Source: Theobroma cacao (lineage: Eukaryota > Streptophyta > Magnoliopsida > Malvales > Malvaceae). Taken from it: 64,000 bases of DNA. The translations under genes and the position numbers were made by a program. Position 1 is the first letter of the stretch, and every line of letters begins with the position of its first letter. The notes beneath the pieces were generated by a model that was not told the origin of the DNA, ran no database searches, and worked only from the letters and a program-made list of their open reading frames with translations. The stretch is from the NCBI RefSeq assembly GCF_000208745.1, contig NC_030856.1:5713955-5777954 (forward strand), given 5' to 3'. Positions 22,801 to 34,066 of the stretch are shown piece after piece.

Positions 22801-23900
22801 TTTATAGACATTTGATTCTTAGCACAGCTACAAGGAGGAAATCTTTTACATAAGAATTCAACTTAGTAAGTGAAAAAACTATAAAAGAAATAAATGAACA
22901 ATATTTAGAGGGATTGTGCACATACCGTTTTGCATGCCAAACAACGAACCATTTGAGAATCTGCCTTAAGGCCAACTTGAAGGAACGGCTGAAGAAACAG
23001 CAAAGATATAGCTTCAATCTCATTGTAGATTTACAAGCATAGATAATGAAGAGACTATACAATCTGAACTGTTCAAATGCTGCTCCAGATTAAGTTATTC
23101 AAGATTTTTAAAACATGTCAAAAACTGCGCTCATTTTGAAGTATTCAAAACTAAAACATCAAATACCAAGTAATAATTGCTAACAACTCGACCCTATCTT
23201 CAAAATGTCAGAAAATTTTCCTAACACTAATACTATCCAAAGGTTTTCATTCGCCCAAGGCAACACAACAATGAACATTAAATTTTAATCTAATCAATAG
23301 CTCACTACAAGTGACAAACAAGCAATTAATTTACTAAAGACGAAATGCATACCATGTATTGTGGAATGAGTGAGCCACCATACTTGGTCTTAAAAACCCT
23401 TTCCAAACAATCAGCCAGAGTATTTTCCAGGCCAGGCACATCAGCTTTGGTTTGCAAAGCACTGCAAAAGAGTTAGTAAAAGTTAAAGCCCAATATTTAA
23501 GTTGAAAACTTAAAACCCATTAAGCTAAAACCAATTCCCACTATGAAAAGTGATTCCTTTTCTCATGAAAACAACCTCAACGCAACAAAGTTTATAGTTT
23601 GCATCACATATATAAACATTTAGTATTGCTAAACTTGAAATTCCCATTAAAGAAATATCCAGGAATATCCAGAAATACCCAAATTAATAAAAAAAATGAC
23701 CCCAAAATAAATTTAAGTGAAGTAAAAAGGGGAATAAAAAAGAGTCAAAAGGGGGCTGGGTACCTGATGATGACAGGGAGAGGGAAACGGTCAAGAAAAT
23801 CTTTTGTGGTGGCGTCGTTTTGAACACCAGGGTGATGAGCGAACTCAGAAGCTGAGTCCAGCAAGTGAGTCGGATCGTCTACAGAGAACTCTTCATCCAT
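16865..23900 (-). CDS. PSMD5: PSMD5/S5b-like 26S proteasome assembly chaperone, ARM repeats
   Basis: Sixteen exons join in consistent phase: 23900-23764, 23461-23353, 22988-22926, 22559-22456, 21266-21200, 21085-21014, 20616-20455, 20366-20296, 20164-20067, 19716-19609, 19068-18971, 18210-18073, 17801-17754, 17675-17561, 17286-17189, 16951-16865. The product is 524 aa, near the length of human PSMD5 (504). It starts MDEEFSVDDP, is alpha-helical throughout (ARM/HEAT-like, for example NEQVATAAIDAIKNLARFPE), and ends AAPVVMTAERF. Family members bind the Rpt1-Rpt2 part of the 19S base and help or restrain proteasome assembly. Position beside RPS20 matches Arabidopsis At3g15180. Intron 6-7 sides and the acceptor at 21085 are the least certain joins. 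No stops or missing exons were found. Confidence 0.85.
21668..21789. repeat. 61-bp tandem duplication in an intron of the PSMD5-like gene
   Basis: Two nearly identical copies starting AGAAGTATTTTCAGAATCC at 21668 and 21729, in the intron between exons 4 and 5. No coding effect. Confidence 0.85.
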
Positions 23901-24406
23901 GGCTGTGTAGCTTTGGATTTCTTTGTTGAGTCAAGTGGCGGTGACAGAGAAACAAAAAAGAAGAAAGAGACTGGCAGAGCAAAAGTGTACGGAGCCGCGT
24001 GGCAGAAACGTTAGTGAAACATGGGCTTCTTTAGTGATGACGCGTGCCCAAAATACCTTAAGGCCAACACGGTCAAGAGCCAAGCCAAGTCACTGGGAAT
24101 AGCGGTCGCTTCTTTTCTGCTCTCCTCTTTACTTTTCCTTTCTTTCTTTTTTTAACAAGGTAAATATCTCTTTCTTTAATGAATTGAAGTTTGACATTCA
24201 CTATTGAAATGCAACCACTTATTGAAATAACTGGAAATTGTTATTATACAGTGACTGTAGCTCTTAGTCAGAAGACTAGATATCAAGTGAAAGTTCAATA
24301 TTTACTTCTGAACATTAAGTGTCTCAAAATATGATGAATGGCAAGGAGGAATATCTGTAATTTTCAGGTAATCAAAGCTAGCTAAGTTCTGTTTAATGCC
24401 ACCACA
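23901..24406. other. Upstream region of the PSMD5-like gene
   Basis: About 500 bp between the PSMD5-like start codon and the end of the first ankyrin gene. It contains a GC-richer part near 23985-24110 and T-rich tracts after 24130. No gene seen. Confidence 0.5.
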
Positions 24407-26553
24407 TTAAGCTGACAGAATTTTTTCTGGACCTGTCTCTTCACCGGGGGCAGCAGCAGCTTCATTTCCTTGAACTTCAGCTGCTATAGGTTCTCGAGGG
24501 CACTTCTTTGCATTGTAAAAGCAGATGAGTCGGTGAAGTTCTGTCTTTCCTAACGAATGAATTATGAGGAAGGCAAAAGCTATAAAACACAATGAAAGAC
24601 ATGTAAAGTCAGCTCCTCTTGTATATGGGGATATACCAGCAAGCGACATCGAATAGCATGACAAGTAAAGTAGTAGCGCTGCCAGTGTGATCCCAAACAA
24701 GCCATCTGGTACGAGAAGACCAATTATGGTGGCTGCAAAATAAAGGGTCAGGTACACTAAGAAAGTTTGGAATGTTCCAATCATGGTGGCCGTCCCTGCT
24801 GCAGCACCCGGCGATGGTCCTCCATCAGTCCTATTATTTGTAACATTGGTGTTGATGGCGTCATTATTGTACTGACGAAAACTACCAGGAGGATTGTATA
24901 TAATTTGGAAGGTAGCTGCTAGAATCAGCCCAGCAACCACTAGCGTAGCGCTGAATACATCGCCTGAGATTCTCATTCTATAGCGTTTGATATACACTGC
25001 TAATCTTACACCAAACCATGTCTTTGATCTTAAGAAACCAGTAAGCCTTTCAGTTCTTTCAATTGATGAAGCTGTTACAACTGCAGTGCGGCGCCTTAGC
25101 ATTTGAAGAACTACTCTTCTATGCGATTGGTTTTGCAGTTGCAGGATCTGTGAAGCCTTTGCACCTTTACAATTCTTTGCATTTATTTCAGCTAACAACT
25201 TAATGGCCTGCATGATCGTGCACAAAAACACCGATTTATGGAAGAGAAATTAATTATTACTGCAAAAGGAAAAAAAAAGATCAAATATATATAAAAAAAA
25301 CATATTCTAATCCGTAGAAGAATAAATTTTGTTGGTATATAAATATAAACTCTTGCTATGCTTTCTAGTTGTTGCTATGATTGTCCATGCCACTGAGTTA
25401 GTTTGTCTTAATTAATGGTGATGTTAGTTGATAGATCATGTGGCAATGGGTCTTTACTTTGCATGGTTGTTGAACAAAGACTTATAGTTGAGTGTGTTTC
25501 TGAATGGGTATTGATTTATTGGTTAACTGAAATCATGGGTAGCCAGGACCATGCAAGACACAGAAACAGAACATTTCCCAGCCTCTGTTTCTCATTCTTA
25601 CTGGATCCTAGCTAATTGAGGTTGAATTGATGCATGTTAGGGGACGCTTATCTTATGGGTTTGGTGGCGTAAGCCTGTTTGGGAGGATTTTGTGTATAAA
25701 GCCTGTCTGGATGGCTAATTTCTGTATCATGACCCAGGGTGAAGGGAGCTCAGCTTGGAACCTTTTGGGGCTAGATCCTATACTCTGGTGCCACTTTCAG
25801 TAATGAAATTACCACACCTTTCTAAAAAACAAAAAATTGTTGATAGATCATGCAATTATGTAAAGTAGCCATGTTTTTCTTCCAAGATGAGGATCCAATC
25901 TAGAATCCCAATTTCACGAAATTAAAAAAAAAAAATTGCAGAAGTATAAGACATGCCTGAATTTGACTATTGGATACTGCAATGTCCAATGCAGTGTTTC
26001 CTTCCTCGTCCTTCCAATTTGGAATGAATTCCAACCAATCTAAGGCATCTTTGTGGCAAATTCTCTGAAACCATCTTACCAGAACTTCAAGAGCTTGTAA
26101 CATGTCTGATTTAATGGCAATGTGCAAAACAGTCTCACCTCGAACCGTCACATCTTCAATAGACTCTGGGCAAGCTAATAGGAATTTAGCCACGAAATTG
26201 AGGTTCCCATTCTTGATAGCATAATGTAAAGGGGTCAAGCCCCCTCTTCCTTTGACACGAACTAGACCAGCATCAGCGTGTAGAAATAAAGACACCAACT
26301 CGAAATGCCCATTGATGAGGGCAAGGTGCATGGGGCTAAACCCAGACTTGTTCAATTTTTTGCTAAAGGAAGGTATCAAGTTCATCATCTCCATTGCAAA
26401 ACGAGTTTGTCCAAACGAAGCTGCTATATGTAGAGGAGAATCTACAAACATTTTCTCGTCAATCCGCTTCAAAACATTATCATCTTCCCAAATTAGTTCA
26501 TACAAGGCATCTATATCACCCACTTGAGAGGCCTTAATCAAGCGATCATCCAT
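24407..26553 (-). CDS. Ankyrin-repeat membrane protein, BDA1-like, copy 1
   Basis: Two exons: 26553-25957 (199 codons) and 25207-24407; 465 aa. Exon 1 holds five ankyrin repeats, with cores DSPLHIAASFGQ, FSPMHLALINGH, LTPLHYAIKNGN, ETVLHIAIKSDM and NTALDIAVSN. Exon 2 holds a linker and a C-terminal membrane region: VVAGLILAATFQ followed by YNPPGSF (PGG domain) near residues 290-310, then two or three more hydrophobic helices. Start chosen at MDDRL because all three copies align there; an in-frame upstream stretch is not shared. The intron begins with GC, not GT (CAG/GCATGT). Arabidopsis BDA1 acts in immune signalling with SNC2; the same role here is only inference. Intron 1 carries a retroposon. 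Confidence 0.88.
25441..25838 (+). mobile_element. Retroposon insertion (5'-truncated LINE or SINE) in the intron of ankyrin copy 1
   Basis: About 400 bp ending in an A-rich tail, flanked by a perfect 14-bp duplication GTTGATAGATCATG (25427-25440 and 25839-25852). The corresponding intron of ankyrin copy 3 (around 50540) has the same target sequence once, with no insert, so it preserves the empty site. The inserted sequence has no recognisable reverse transcriptase; a 5'-truncated LINE tail is the likeliest reading. Confidence 0.8.
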
Positions 26554-28472
26554 TCTAAAGACAGTTTGAGAATTCTCACAAAATTGGAAGTAAAGCAAGG
26601 AATAAGAACATAAAACATGGAGAACTGATCAGAATAAAGAAATATGGAAGAGAAAAGACTGATAATAACTACCTGGGCTTGGGTCTGCGGAGGACCTTAA
26701 ATCGCAACTTTATGACTTCAAATCATCTGCCACGTTAAATTTTAGCAACTTCAGAGACAAGCAAAAGGAAACTCGTTTCTTTTGCTTGTATCTTTCTCAC
26801 TTCTGATGAAAGTGAAGCTTGTCAAACCAAACGCAAGATGAATGAAGGGAACACCGGCCAAGACTTCATGGGAAAATGAAACCTGACATCACATTTGACT
26901 TTGTCATGTCCATTGGTCTAAGTTTTTTGCCAGGACTTTCCCTGTCAATTAGTAATTAATGCAAGTTATAGTATTTTAGCAGTCATGAGTTGAAGTTAAA
27001 AATGTGGTCTCAGGAGATTATAAGATTTCAGGACTCACTTATTTCCTTAACTGGTCTCTTCTGCTCTTTATGTGGAAAACAAAACTCAGTACCCATCATT
27101 TTTTAAATATGGATTCAAAATTTTTTTTTAAAATAGTGTTATAATTAAAATAATAATGATAATTTTATTAGTATTGTTAATAATATAATTAATAGAAATT
27201 TTCAACACTTCAGTCTACTTGTATAACCATGGATCTGTCTAGTTGCTTAGCTAAGCAAGCCAAGAAAGTCAACTCTAAGTAATTAAACTTCGAACGGTCT
27301 CTTGCCAACAAAAATAAAAAGTCATACTCCATCTTTGACTTTGAGTTTTCAAATTCAAAAATAGTCCATTAACCCATTCAAATTCAACTTTGAATAAAAA
27401 GTCATACTCCATCTTTGACTTTGAATTTTCCAATTGGTTGATTAATTGGTTATCTTTGATATTGGTTTCATATGATTAAACAGCAATGATTGGGATGAAA
27501 GAGAGATTTGAAAATAATACAGAAAAACAGGGGAAGCAAGAAACACGTAGCAAACGAATAGAAATTATTATTCAAAAGAAGAAATACAGAAGAAAAGTCA
27601 CAGCTATGACTAAAAGTAAACAAACACCAATGCCAAGTGCTTTGAACTTAGAAAAAAGCAGTAGAGATGAAAAGATTTGAAGTGATAAGTTGAGTTTACC
27701 TTGTATTATGTTTGTCTTAAAAAGTTAACTTAATGCAACTCGATATTTTATGAAAATATCAAAAAAGAAAAGAAAAGAAAGGATTGTAAGTGTTTTGGAC
27801 AAGATTGTTACCCAGAAGAAGTCGAGAGAGAAAGCAATTGAGATAATTGTATGAGGGGGCAGTAGGTGTAGCATAAGGTTTGACATGCAGTCATGCATGT
27901 TTTTGTACATATAGCACAATTGAAGCAAGCAATTAGCAAAATTGAGAAATATAATTGGAGGAAAGATTGCTTTACAGTTTTCTCACAAGTTCGCCAATTT
28001 ATAGAGGGAATCAAATTTTCATAAAATGCCAATAGCTAATTTTGGCTACTAACCTTTGCCAAACCATATTGCATTCAACTTGTTTATGCTCAATCTAACA
28101 ATGATTTGTAGTTTTGTGGGGTAAACTTTACATTTCAAATGTTGAATTCAGATCATCTGACCAGTGACCACCGCCAAGATCTTGATATTTGTTTGGCATT
28201 TGTTCCAAATATTATGATGTAACAAAGTAATTATAGTCCTTCGCAACCACTTCCTGAAATATCCTACCAAAAAAACACATTCTGAAAAAAAACTGGAAAT
28301 TGTTATTACTGTGACTGTTGCTCCCAGTCAGACTAGTAGATATCAAGTGAAAGTTCAATTTTGCTTCCAAAAATTAGTGTCTCAGTATATATATATATGA
28401 TGAACGACAGGGAGGAATATCAGTTATTTTGAGATAATCAAAGCGAGCCAGGTTTTCTTTAATGCAACCACA
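26554..28472. other. Intergenic region between ankyrin copies 1 and 2
   Basis: AT-rich, about 1.9 kb. It contains a direct repeat: a segment with AAGTCATACTCCATC occurs near 27320 and again near 27402. Open frames here have no family resemblance. Otherwise nothing recognised. Confidence 0.5.
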
Positions 28473-30257
28473 TCATGCTGACGGATTTATTTCTGGACAT
28501 GTCTCTTCACCGGGGGCAGCAGCGGCTCCACGTCTCTGAACTTCAGCTGATAAAAGTTCTTCAGGGCACAGCTTTGCGTCGTAGAACCGGATCAGTTGCT
28601 GAAGTTCCATCTGTTTCTTTTTTTGAAAAGCACAGAATTTCCTACTGTATACCGATAAAATGTTGTAAACAATAGAAAATAATAACCAAGCCAATATAGT
28701 ACATATTACGGGAGCGACACTGGAAGATGGGGATATGATAAGAATCGACACATAATAGCACAATGCCAACCACGATAGTAGCAATTTCAGTGTACGTCCA
28801 AAAAAGTCATCTGGTACGAGAAGACTAATTACGTTCAACGCAAGATAAAGGGTTAAACTGTTGCACACTGAGAAAAGAGTGAAGTCGCCTCCACTCATGA
28901 TGACTGTTCCTGCTTCAACATCGCGTAATGGTCCTCCACCAGTACTGCTATTTGTAACATTGGTTTTGATGGCACCAATATTGTCCTGATGAACACTACC
29001 AGGGGGATTGTATATAGTTTGGTAGGTGGCTGCTAGTATCAGCCCAGCGACCACGAGCAAAGCATTAATTACATCGTCAGAGATTCTCATTCTACAACGT
29101 GCGATATATATCGCAAATCTTTCTTGAAACCGTGTCTTTGATCTTAAGACAGCAGTAAGCCTCTCAGTACTTTGAATTGATGAAGCTTTTACAACTGAAG
29201 TGCTGCGCCTTAGCATTTTAAGAACTTCTCTTCTATCCAATTGGGTTTGACCTTGCAAGATCTGTGAAGCATCTTCACCTTTACTGTTCTTAGCCTTTAT
29301 TTCAGCTAACAATTGAATGGCCTGTATGAATCGTACACAAGAACCCCGATTCATGGAAGAGAAAATAATTATTATTGCAAGAAGGGAAAAAAAGAGAGAA
29401 AGAAATTAGAAAAAAAAGAAAAGATCAAATATATAAAAATGCATTTTCTAATCAGTTTGTTGGTATATAAATATCAACTCCTAGTCTCCTACCATGCTTT
29501 CTAGTTTTGCTATTATTGTTCATGCCACAGAGTTAGTTTTTCTTGATTAATTGTGAGCAATTTTGTAAAGTAGCCATATTTTTGTTCCAAGAGGAGGATC
29601 AAAGCTAGAATCCTGATTAGTTTCACAAACTAAAAAAAATGCACAAGTATACGAACATGCCTGAATTTGCATATTGGATACTGCAATATCCAGTGCAGCG
29701 TTTCCTTGCTCATCCCTCCAATTCGGAATGAATTTTTTCCAATCTAAGGCATCTTTGTGACAGACTCTCTGCAACCATCCGATGAGAACTTCAAGAGCCT
29801 CTAACATGTTTGTTTTAACAGCAATGTGCAAGACAGTCTCACCTCGAACCGTCACATCTTCAATAGACTCCGGGCAAGCTAGAAGAAAGTAAACCATAAG
29901 ATGGATGTTTCCGTGCTTGGTAGCATAATGCAAAGGGGTCAAACCCCCTCTTCCTTTGACACGAACAAGACCAGGATCAGCATGCACAAATAAAGACACC
30001 AACTCGAAATAACCATTTAAGAGGGCAAGGTGCATGGGGCTAAGCCCTGACTTGTTTAACTTTTTAGTAAAGGAAGGCATCAAGTTAATCATCTCCATCG
30101 CAAAACGACTTTGCCCAGAAGAAGCTGCTATGTGTAGAGGAGAATCTACGAACATTTTCTCGTCAATCGGCCTCAAAACATCCTCCTCCTCCCGAATTAG
30201 TTCATACAAGGCATCTATATCACCCACCTGAGAGGCTTGAATCAAGCGATCGTTCAT
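28473..30257 (-). CDS. Ankyrin-repeat membrane protein, BDA1-like, copy 2
   Basis: Two exons: 30257-29661 (199 codons, the same length as copy 1) and 29321-28473; 481 aa. Starts MNDRLIQASQ. Ankyrin cores are DSPLHIAASSGQ, LSPMHLALLNGY, LTPLHYATKHGN, ETVLHIAVKTNM and NAALDIAVSN. The C-terminal region has VVAGLILAATYQ, YNPPGSV and further hydrophobic helices, with a cytosolic tail ending NPSA. The intron has the same GC donor (CAG/GCATGT) and lacks the retroposon seen in copy 1. It is a tandem duplicate in the same orientation. No disabling change seen. Function beyond a membrane-anchored ankyrin protein, possibly immune-related, is not shown. Confidence 0.88.
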
Positions 30258-30985
30258 TGTAAAGACGCTTGAAAATTCTTGAAATGTTGGAAGTAAAGCA
30301 AGGAATATGGATATAAGACTTAGAGAATTGACCAGAATATAGAAATATGGAAGTGAATGGCCTATCACCAATTAGCAAGGCTTGGCTCCGCAGAGGAACC
30401 TATTGTGAATTTATAGCCTTAAAACCTTGTTAATTTCTAGGAACCTTACCTCATTTCTTTTACTGCTCTCTTTCTCAGATGAAAGAAACAGCGGTGTAGT
30501 TTGCTGATGAAAGTGAAGTAGGGCCCGGCCCCGTCCTGTGCTTTGCTTCCCATAACCATTATTTATAGGCTAAATTTCTTTCTGGCAAGACGAAGGAAAC
30601 ATCGGTGTAAACTTCTGATGAAAGTGAAGTAAACCTAGTAAAAGTTGAACCAAAGGAACATCGTTGTCAACTTCAGACAAAACAATTATACTTGTCTGCA
30701 TCAAAACAGAAGGCAATAGGAAGTCGTTGATTGTTGTTCCATCCCGGTCCCTTCCGAATACAAATCGTCTGCCCCTGTTTTGTGCACCGTTTAATACCCC
30801 TCTTATAATTTGATGCCACGTGTATGATAAGCTCTTATTTGTTAACGTCAGCTGATAGGTCATTTGCACTGCGGTTACGTGTAACTCCAATCTTAGATAA
30901 CATCAACACTCTACAGCCTCATCAAATGTTTCATCAAACTCAATGAACATTTATACTTAAGATTGGACGCTGATTGCAATAAAAG
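30258..30985. other. Upstream region of ankyrin copy 2
   Basis: Contains two related segments with TCTGATGAAAGTGAAGTA (near 30505 and 30615), a short internal duplication. The part 30762-30872 is one arm of an inverted repeat with 32656-32760. No gene. Confidence 0.5.
30762..30872 (-). repeat. Left arm of a ~100-bp inverted repeat
   Basis: Its reverse complement matches 32656-32760, sharing ACACGTGG-ATCAAATTATAA and GGGGCAGACGATTT. The two arms enclose two hAT-type insertions. Confidence 0.7.
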
Positions 30986-31512
30986 TATACTTGTCAAAAT
31001 GAGCTTGGCACGTTAGGTCGATTCATTTTTTATTTAATATAGAGTAGGTTGAGTTTGAATATTTAAATTCATATTTAAATCGTGTTTAAATGGATCAACC
31101 TATCAAATCAATGGGCTAGGATGGATTGAGGCAAGCTAGCTCTATGAATTAAAAAAATTAATAATTTTATATATTTAATTATATAAAATTAATAATTTAG
31201 TTACTAATAATATTATTTATTTTATATTATTTTAATGTGTTTAATATTTACTTATCAAATTAATAATTTTAATTTATGAATTAAATCATAAAATAATTTT
31301 ATTAATAAAAAATTTATTACGTAAAATTATAAAAATGAATTTTTTTGTTTAAAAAAAAGAAATATGCTGGCCCAACCCAACTCATGGGCTAGCAAGAGGT
31401 AGGTTGGGTTGAGAATTTCACAGTCTATATAAAAAATGGATTGACCCGACCCGATCCATATTTTTTCAATCCACAAGGGCTAGGGTCAGGCTAGCCCATA
31501 TTGACAGGTATA
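30986..31512. mobile_element. hAT-like non-autonomous element (MITE)
   Basis: About 530 bp of AT-rich DNA. It begins TATACTTGTCAAAATGAGC and ends with the inverted counterpart GGCTAGCCCATATTGACAGG, followed by TATA. Terminal inverted repeats of the form TGTCAA-ATGGGC are common in plant non-autonomous hAT elements. A related element lies at 48312-49316 in the opposite sense. No transposase. A clear 8-bp target duplication was not found. Confidence 0.6.
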
Positions 31513-31602
31513 AAACAGGAGTATGAGAATGTTGATGGGCATGATAAGAAAGAAGAGCAAAGACAAGCATTATCTGTAATAAGATTGAGGTTAATATCTA
31601 AC

Positions 31603-32621
31603 CAGGGGCAACCCAATAAGTTCAAAAACTTAAAGTAAAATATTCAAATGAAGTTTTTTTTATATTAAAATTTTATTCTTCTAGTATGCAAAATTTTTAA
31701 TTAAACTTTTATAATTAAGTTCTTCTAATATTTCTTTTTCAATTGATAATATAGTCAATTCATTTAATCTTTCTTGAGACATTGTTGATTTTAAATAAGA
31801 TTTTATTAATTTTAGTTTTGAAAAACTTCTTTCTCCTGAAGCAACACTTACTGGAATTGTTAACATTATTTTAAAAATATTTAACTATTATAATTATCTT
31901 ATATTTTTTCAATGGCTAATATAAAATCAACAATCAAAATTTTTAATTGAAATAAATCAACTATTACATAAAATAAAAATAATATAATGATATAATATAA
32001 ATCTAAATTAAAGTAAAAAAATCTGTAAATATTAGAACAATAGTACCTAATTGTGAAATGCTTATTGTAAACCGCAAATGAGACTCACAACTTTATGAAA
32101 ATAATAAAAGAATAGACTTCTTGTGTATTTTTTTTAAAAAAATTAAAATTAAAGAAAAAAAGAGCAAATGAGAAAGGAAGATTTCAAAAGTAGATATTAT
32201 ATATTGAAAAAATAATTGGTTTTATGTATAAGAAAAAATAACGGTTGGAAATCATTAAATACGTTGATTGAAAATAAGAGAAATAAGTGAGAAAAAATAT
32301 AACTGTTGAAAATAATTAAATACATATGACTGTTAATTTATTGAAAATAAAAAAATATAATTGAGAATTAATAGCATTCAAGAAATAAAGAAGTAATAAA
32401 AAATTAAAATTTATTAGGTACATAATTAAAAAAAAGTAAAAGAATAAATAATTTTATAAATAAATTTTTATTTATATATATATTTTTAATTTTTATATAT
32501 TTTAATATAATTAATTATATTATAATTATTATAAAATTATAAATTTTCCTTAAAATTAAAACCTCTCCAAATTGAGAACCTAAAACCTTGCTTGGGTAAC
32601 TTCACCTAAGGGTCGGCCTTG
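31603..32621 (-). mobile_element. hAT transposon remnant with transposase C-terminus
   Basis: Imperfect 12-bp inverted ends (CAGGGGCAACCC at the left, CAAGGCCGACCC as the reverse complement of the right). The flanks are TATCTAAC at 31595-31602 and TATCTAGC at 32622-32629, an 8-bp target duplication with one change. Inside, on the minus strand at 31681-31866, 61 codons encode the hAT dimerisation region (SVASGERSFSKLKLIKSYLK, then STMSQERLNELTILSIE). The rest of the transposase is deleted and replaced by AT-rich DNA. It cannot move itself. Confidence 0.85.
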
Positions 32622-33529
32622 TATCTAGCCGCCCTTAAAGAATAACAACAAACGTCATCAACACTGACGCTAATAAACCAAAATTTATGAAACACGTGGT
32701 ATCAAATTATAAAAGGAGCAGGGCATAAAATGGGGCAGACGATTTTCACTCGTCCCTTCCCAAGCTTGGCTTTTAGTAATCATTATTTTTCCTCGTAATT
32801 AAAGGCTTAAACAATGATAACATGCAATAACATTTTTTTATTTGTTTCAGGCCTTTACCGGGAAGCTTCTTTGCAATAAATAGATATATATAAGGTCAAA
32901 GCTTTCTATACGTAGCTTTTCAACAACCATAGCCATTTCTTTTAAGATTATTGATTTTATGCATTAATAGTAAATTTTGCAAATATTGTTAAATGTTAAT
33001 GGATATTAATTTACACAAATATTCCTCTATCATCATACCAGTTACGTACCAAGTGGTTCTCATATTATTTTTCAAATAATTAAGTTCATTTTTTTAATAT
33101 ATTTTATGGAAGTCTGAATAGGAAAGGGTTTTTGAAATTTAAACCTCATACTTCATAAAGAAGGTGATGTTTTCATCTATGTCTCCTGTGCCCAAACTGC
33201 TCTTTTGGATAGCAAATTAAGTGTTCTTAGCAGTTATTAATTACTCCATTGGAAGCAATGCTAGCTTTCAACAGAAGAAACTTACTAAATTATCATAAAA
33301 ACAAAAAATCAAATAAATCTGTCTAATTAATTGAAGCCATTTTATCCCAAAAAACAGAAGAAAAAAATGGCAAAGACAAGTGACTTTCTGGCCTTTGCGG
33401 CAAATCCACCAACCAAATATTGCTTTACAATCTCTTTTTCATTCCCTTGACCCTATTTCTCTTATATTTTCTGAAATTTCAAGCCCCAGTAACCCAATTC
33501 CTTTAAGGCTTACAGCAGAGAGTTATATC
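32622..33529. other. Intergenic region with inverted-repeat arm and duplicated upstream block
   Basis: 32656-32760 is the right arm of the inverted repeat. 32740-32990 resembles the blocks at 47800-48010 and 51550-51800 (CATAGCCATTTC, then ATGCATTAATAG), so it belongs to the segmental duplication unit upstream of an ankyrin gene. No gene recognised. Confidence 0.5.
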
Positions 33530-34066
33530 ATGGAAATAGGCCTAAGATACAGAGTATATGCAGAATTGAGAGAAACAAAGCTGAGTATGAAGAGTGCAAA
33601 GCAACAAGAAAGTGAAGAAATTGAATTTAAGCAAGCCCCAACAAAGAAACAAGTGAAGTTTAGTTCAAGTTTGGGGAGTTCTAGGAAAGGGTCCTCCATT
33701 TTGACTCAATCAGTGCTTTATTTTTCAGCAACTTTGAGGAAGGAGAATAGACAGCCAGTTATGAATGGGATTGAATTGACACCGCCAACATCGAAGAATT
33801 GGTCGAAAAGGAATGGGGTTCCATTGTCAAATTCATCCAAAGCCATGATCTTTTTCTCCTTGTGTTCCAAATTGGAAGAGGAAGTACCTAAAAATTGGAA
33901 AGGGATTGAGAGGAAGGAGACGAAGCTCAATTGCATTCAAAGCCATGATCTCTTTCTCTTTGTGTTCCAAATTGTTGCGTTTTTTATGGATCAACTCGAA
34001 ATTTTTAGTCTAAACTTTAACTTAAAATTCCAAGTGTTATTGCTGGTGGAGAAGTGTTATTGCTGA
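33530..34066 (+). pseudogene. Small conserved-looking plant ORF, probably disrupted
   Basis: From the ATG at 33530 the frame reads MEIGLRYRVYAELRETKLSM, then KQVKFSSSLGSSRKGSS and ATLRKENRQP, which looks like a real small plant protein of unknown function. After about 100 codons the reading runs through two imperfect copies of a ~45-bp segment (CCATGATCT...TTGTGTTCCAAATT near 33840 and 33940). It then crosses the left edge of a LINE insertion at 34031. The C-terminal part is therefore unlikely to be original. It could instead be exon 1 of a gene whose later exons are lost. I do not recognise a named family. Confidence 0.35.
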
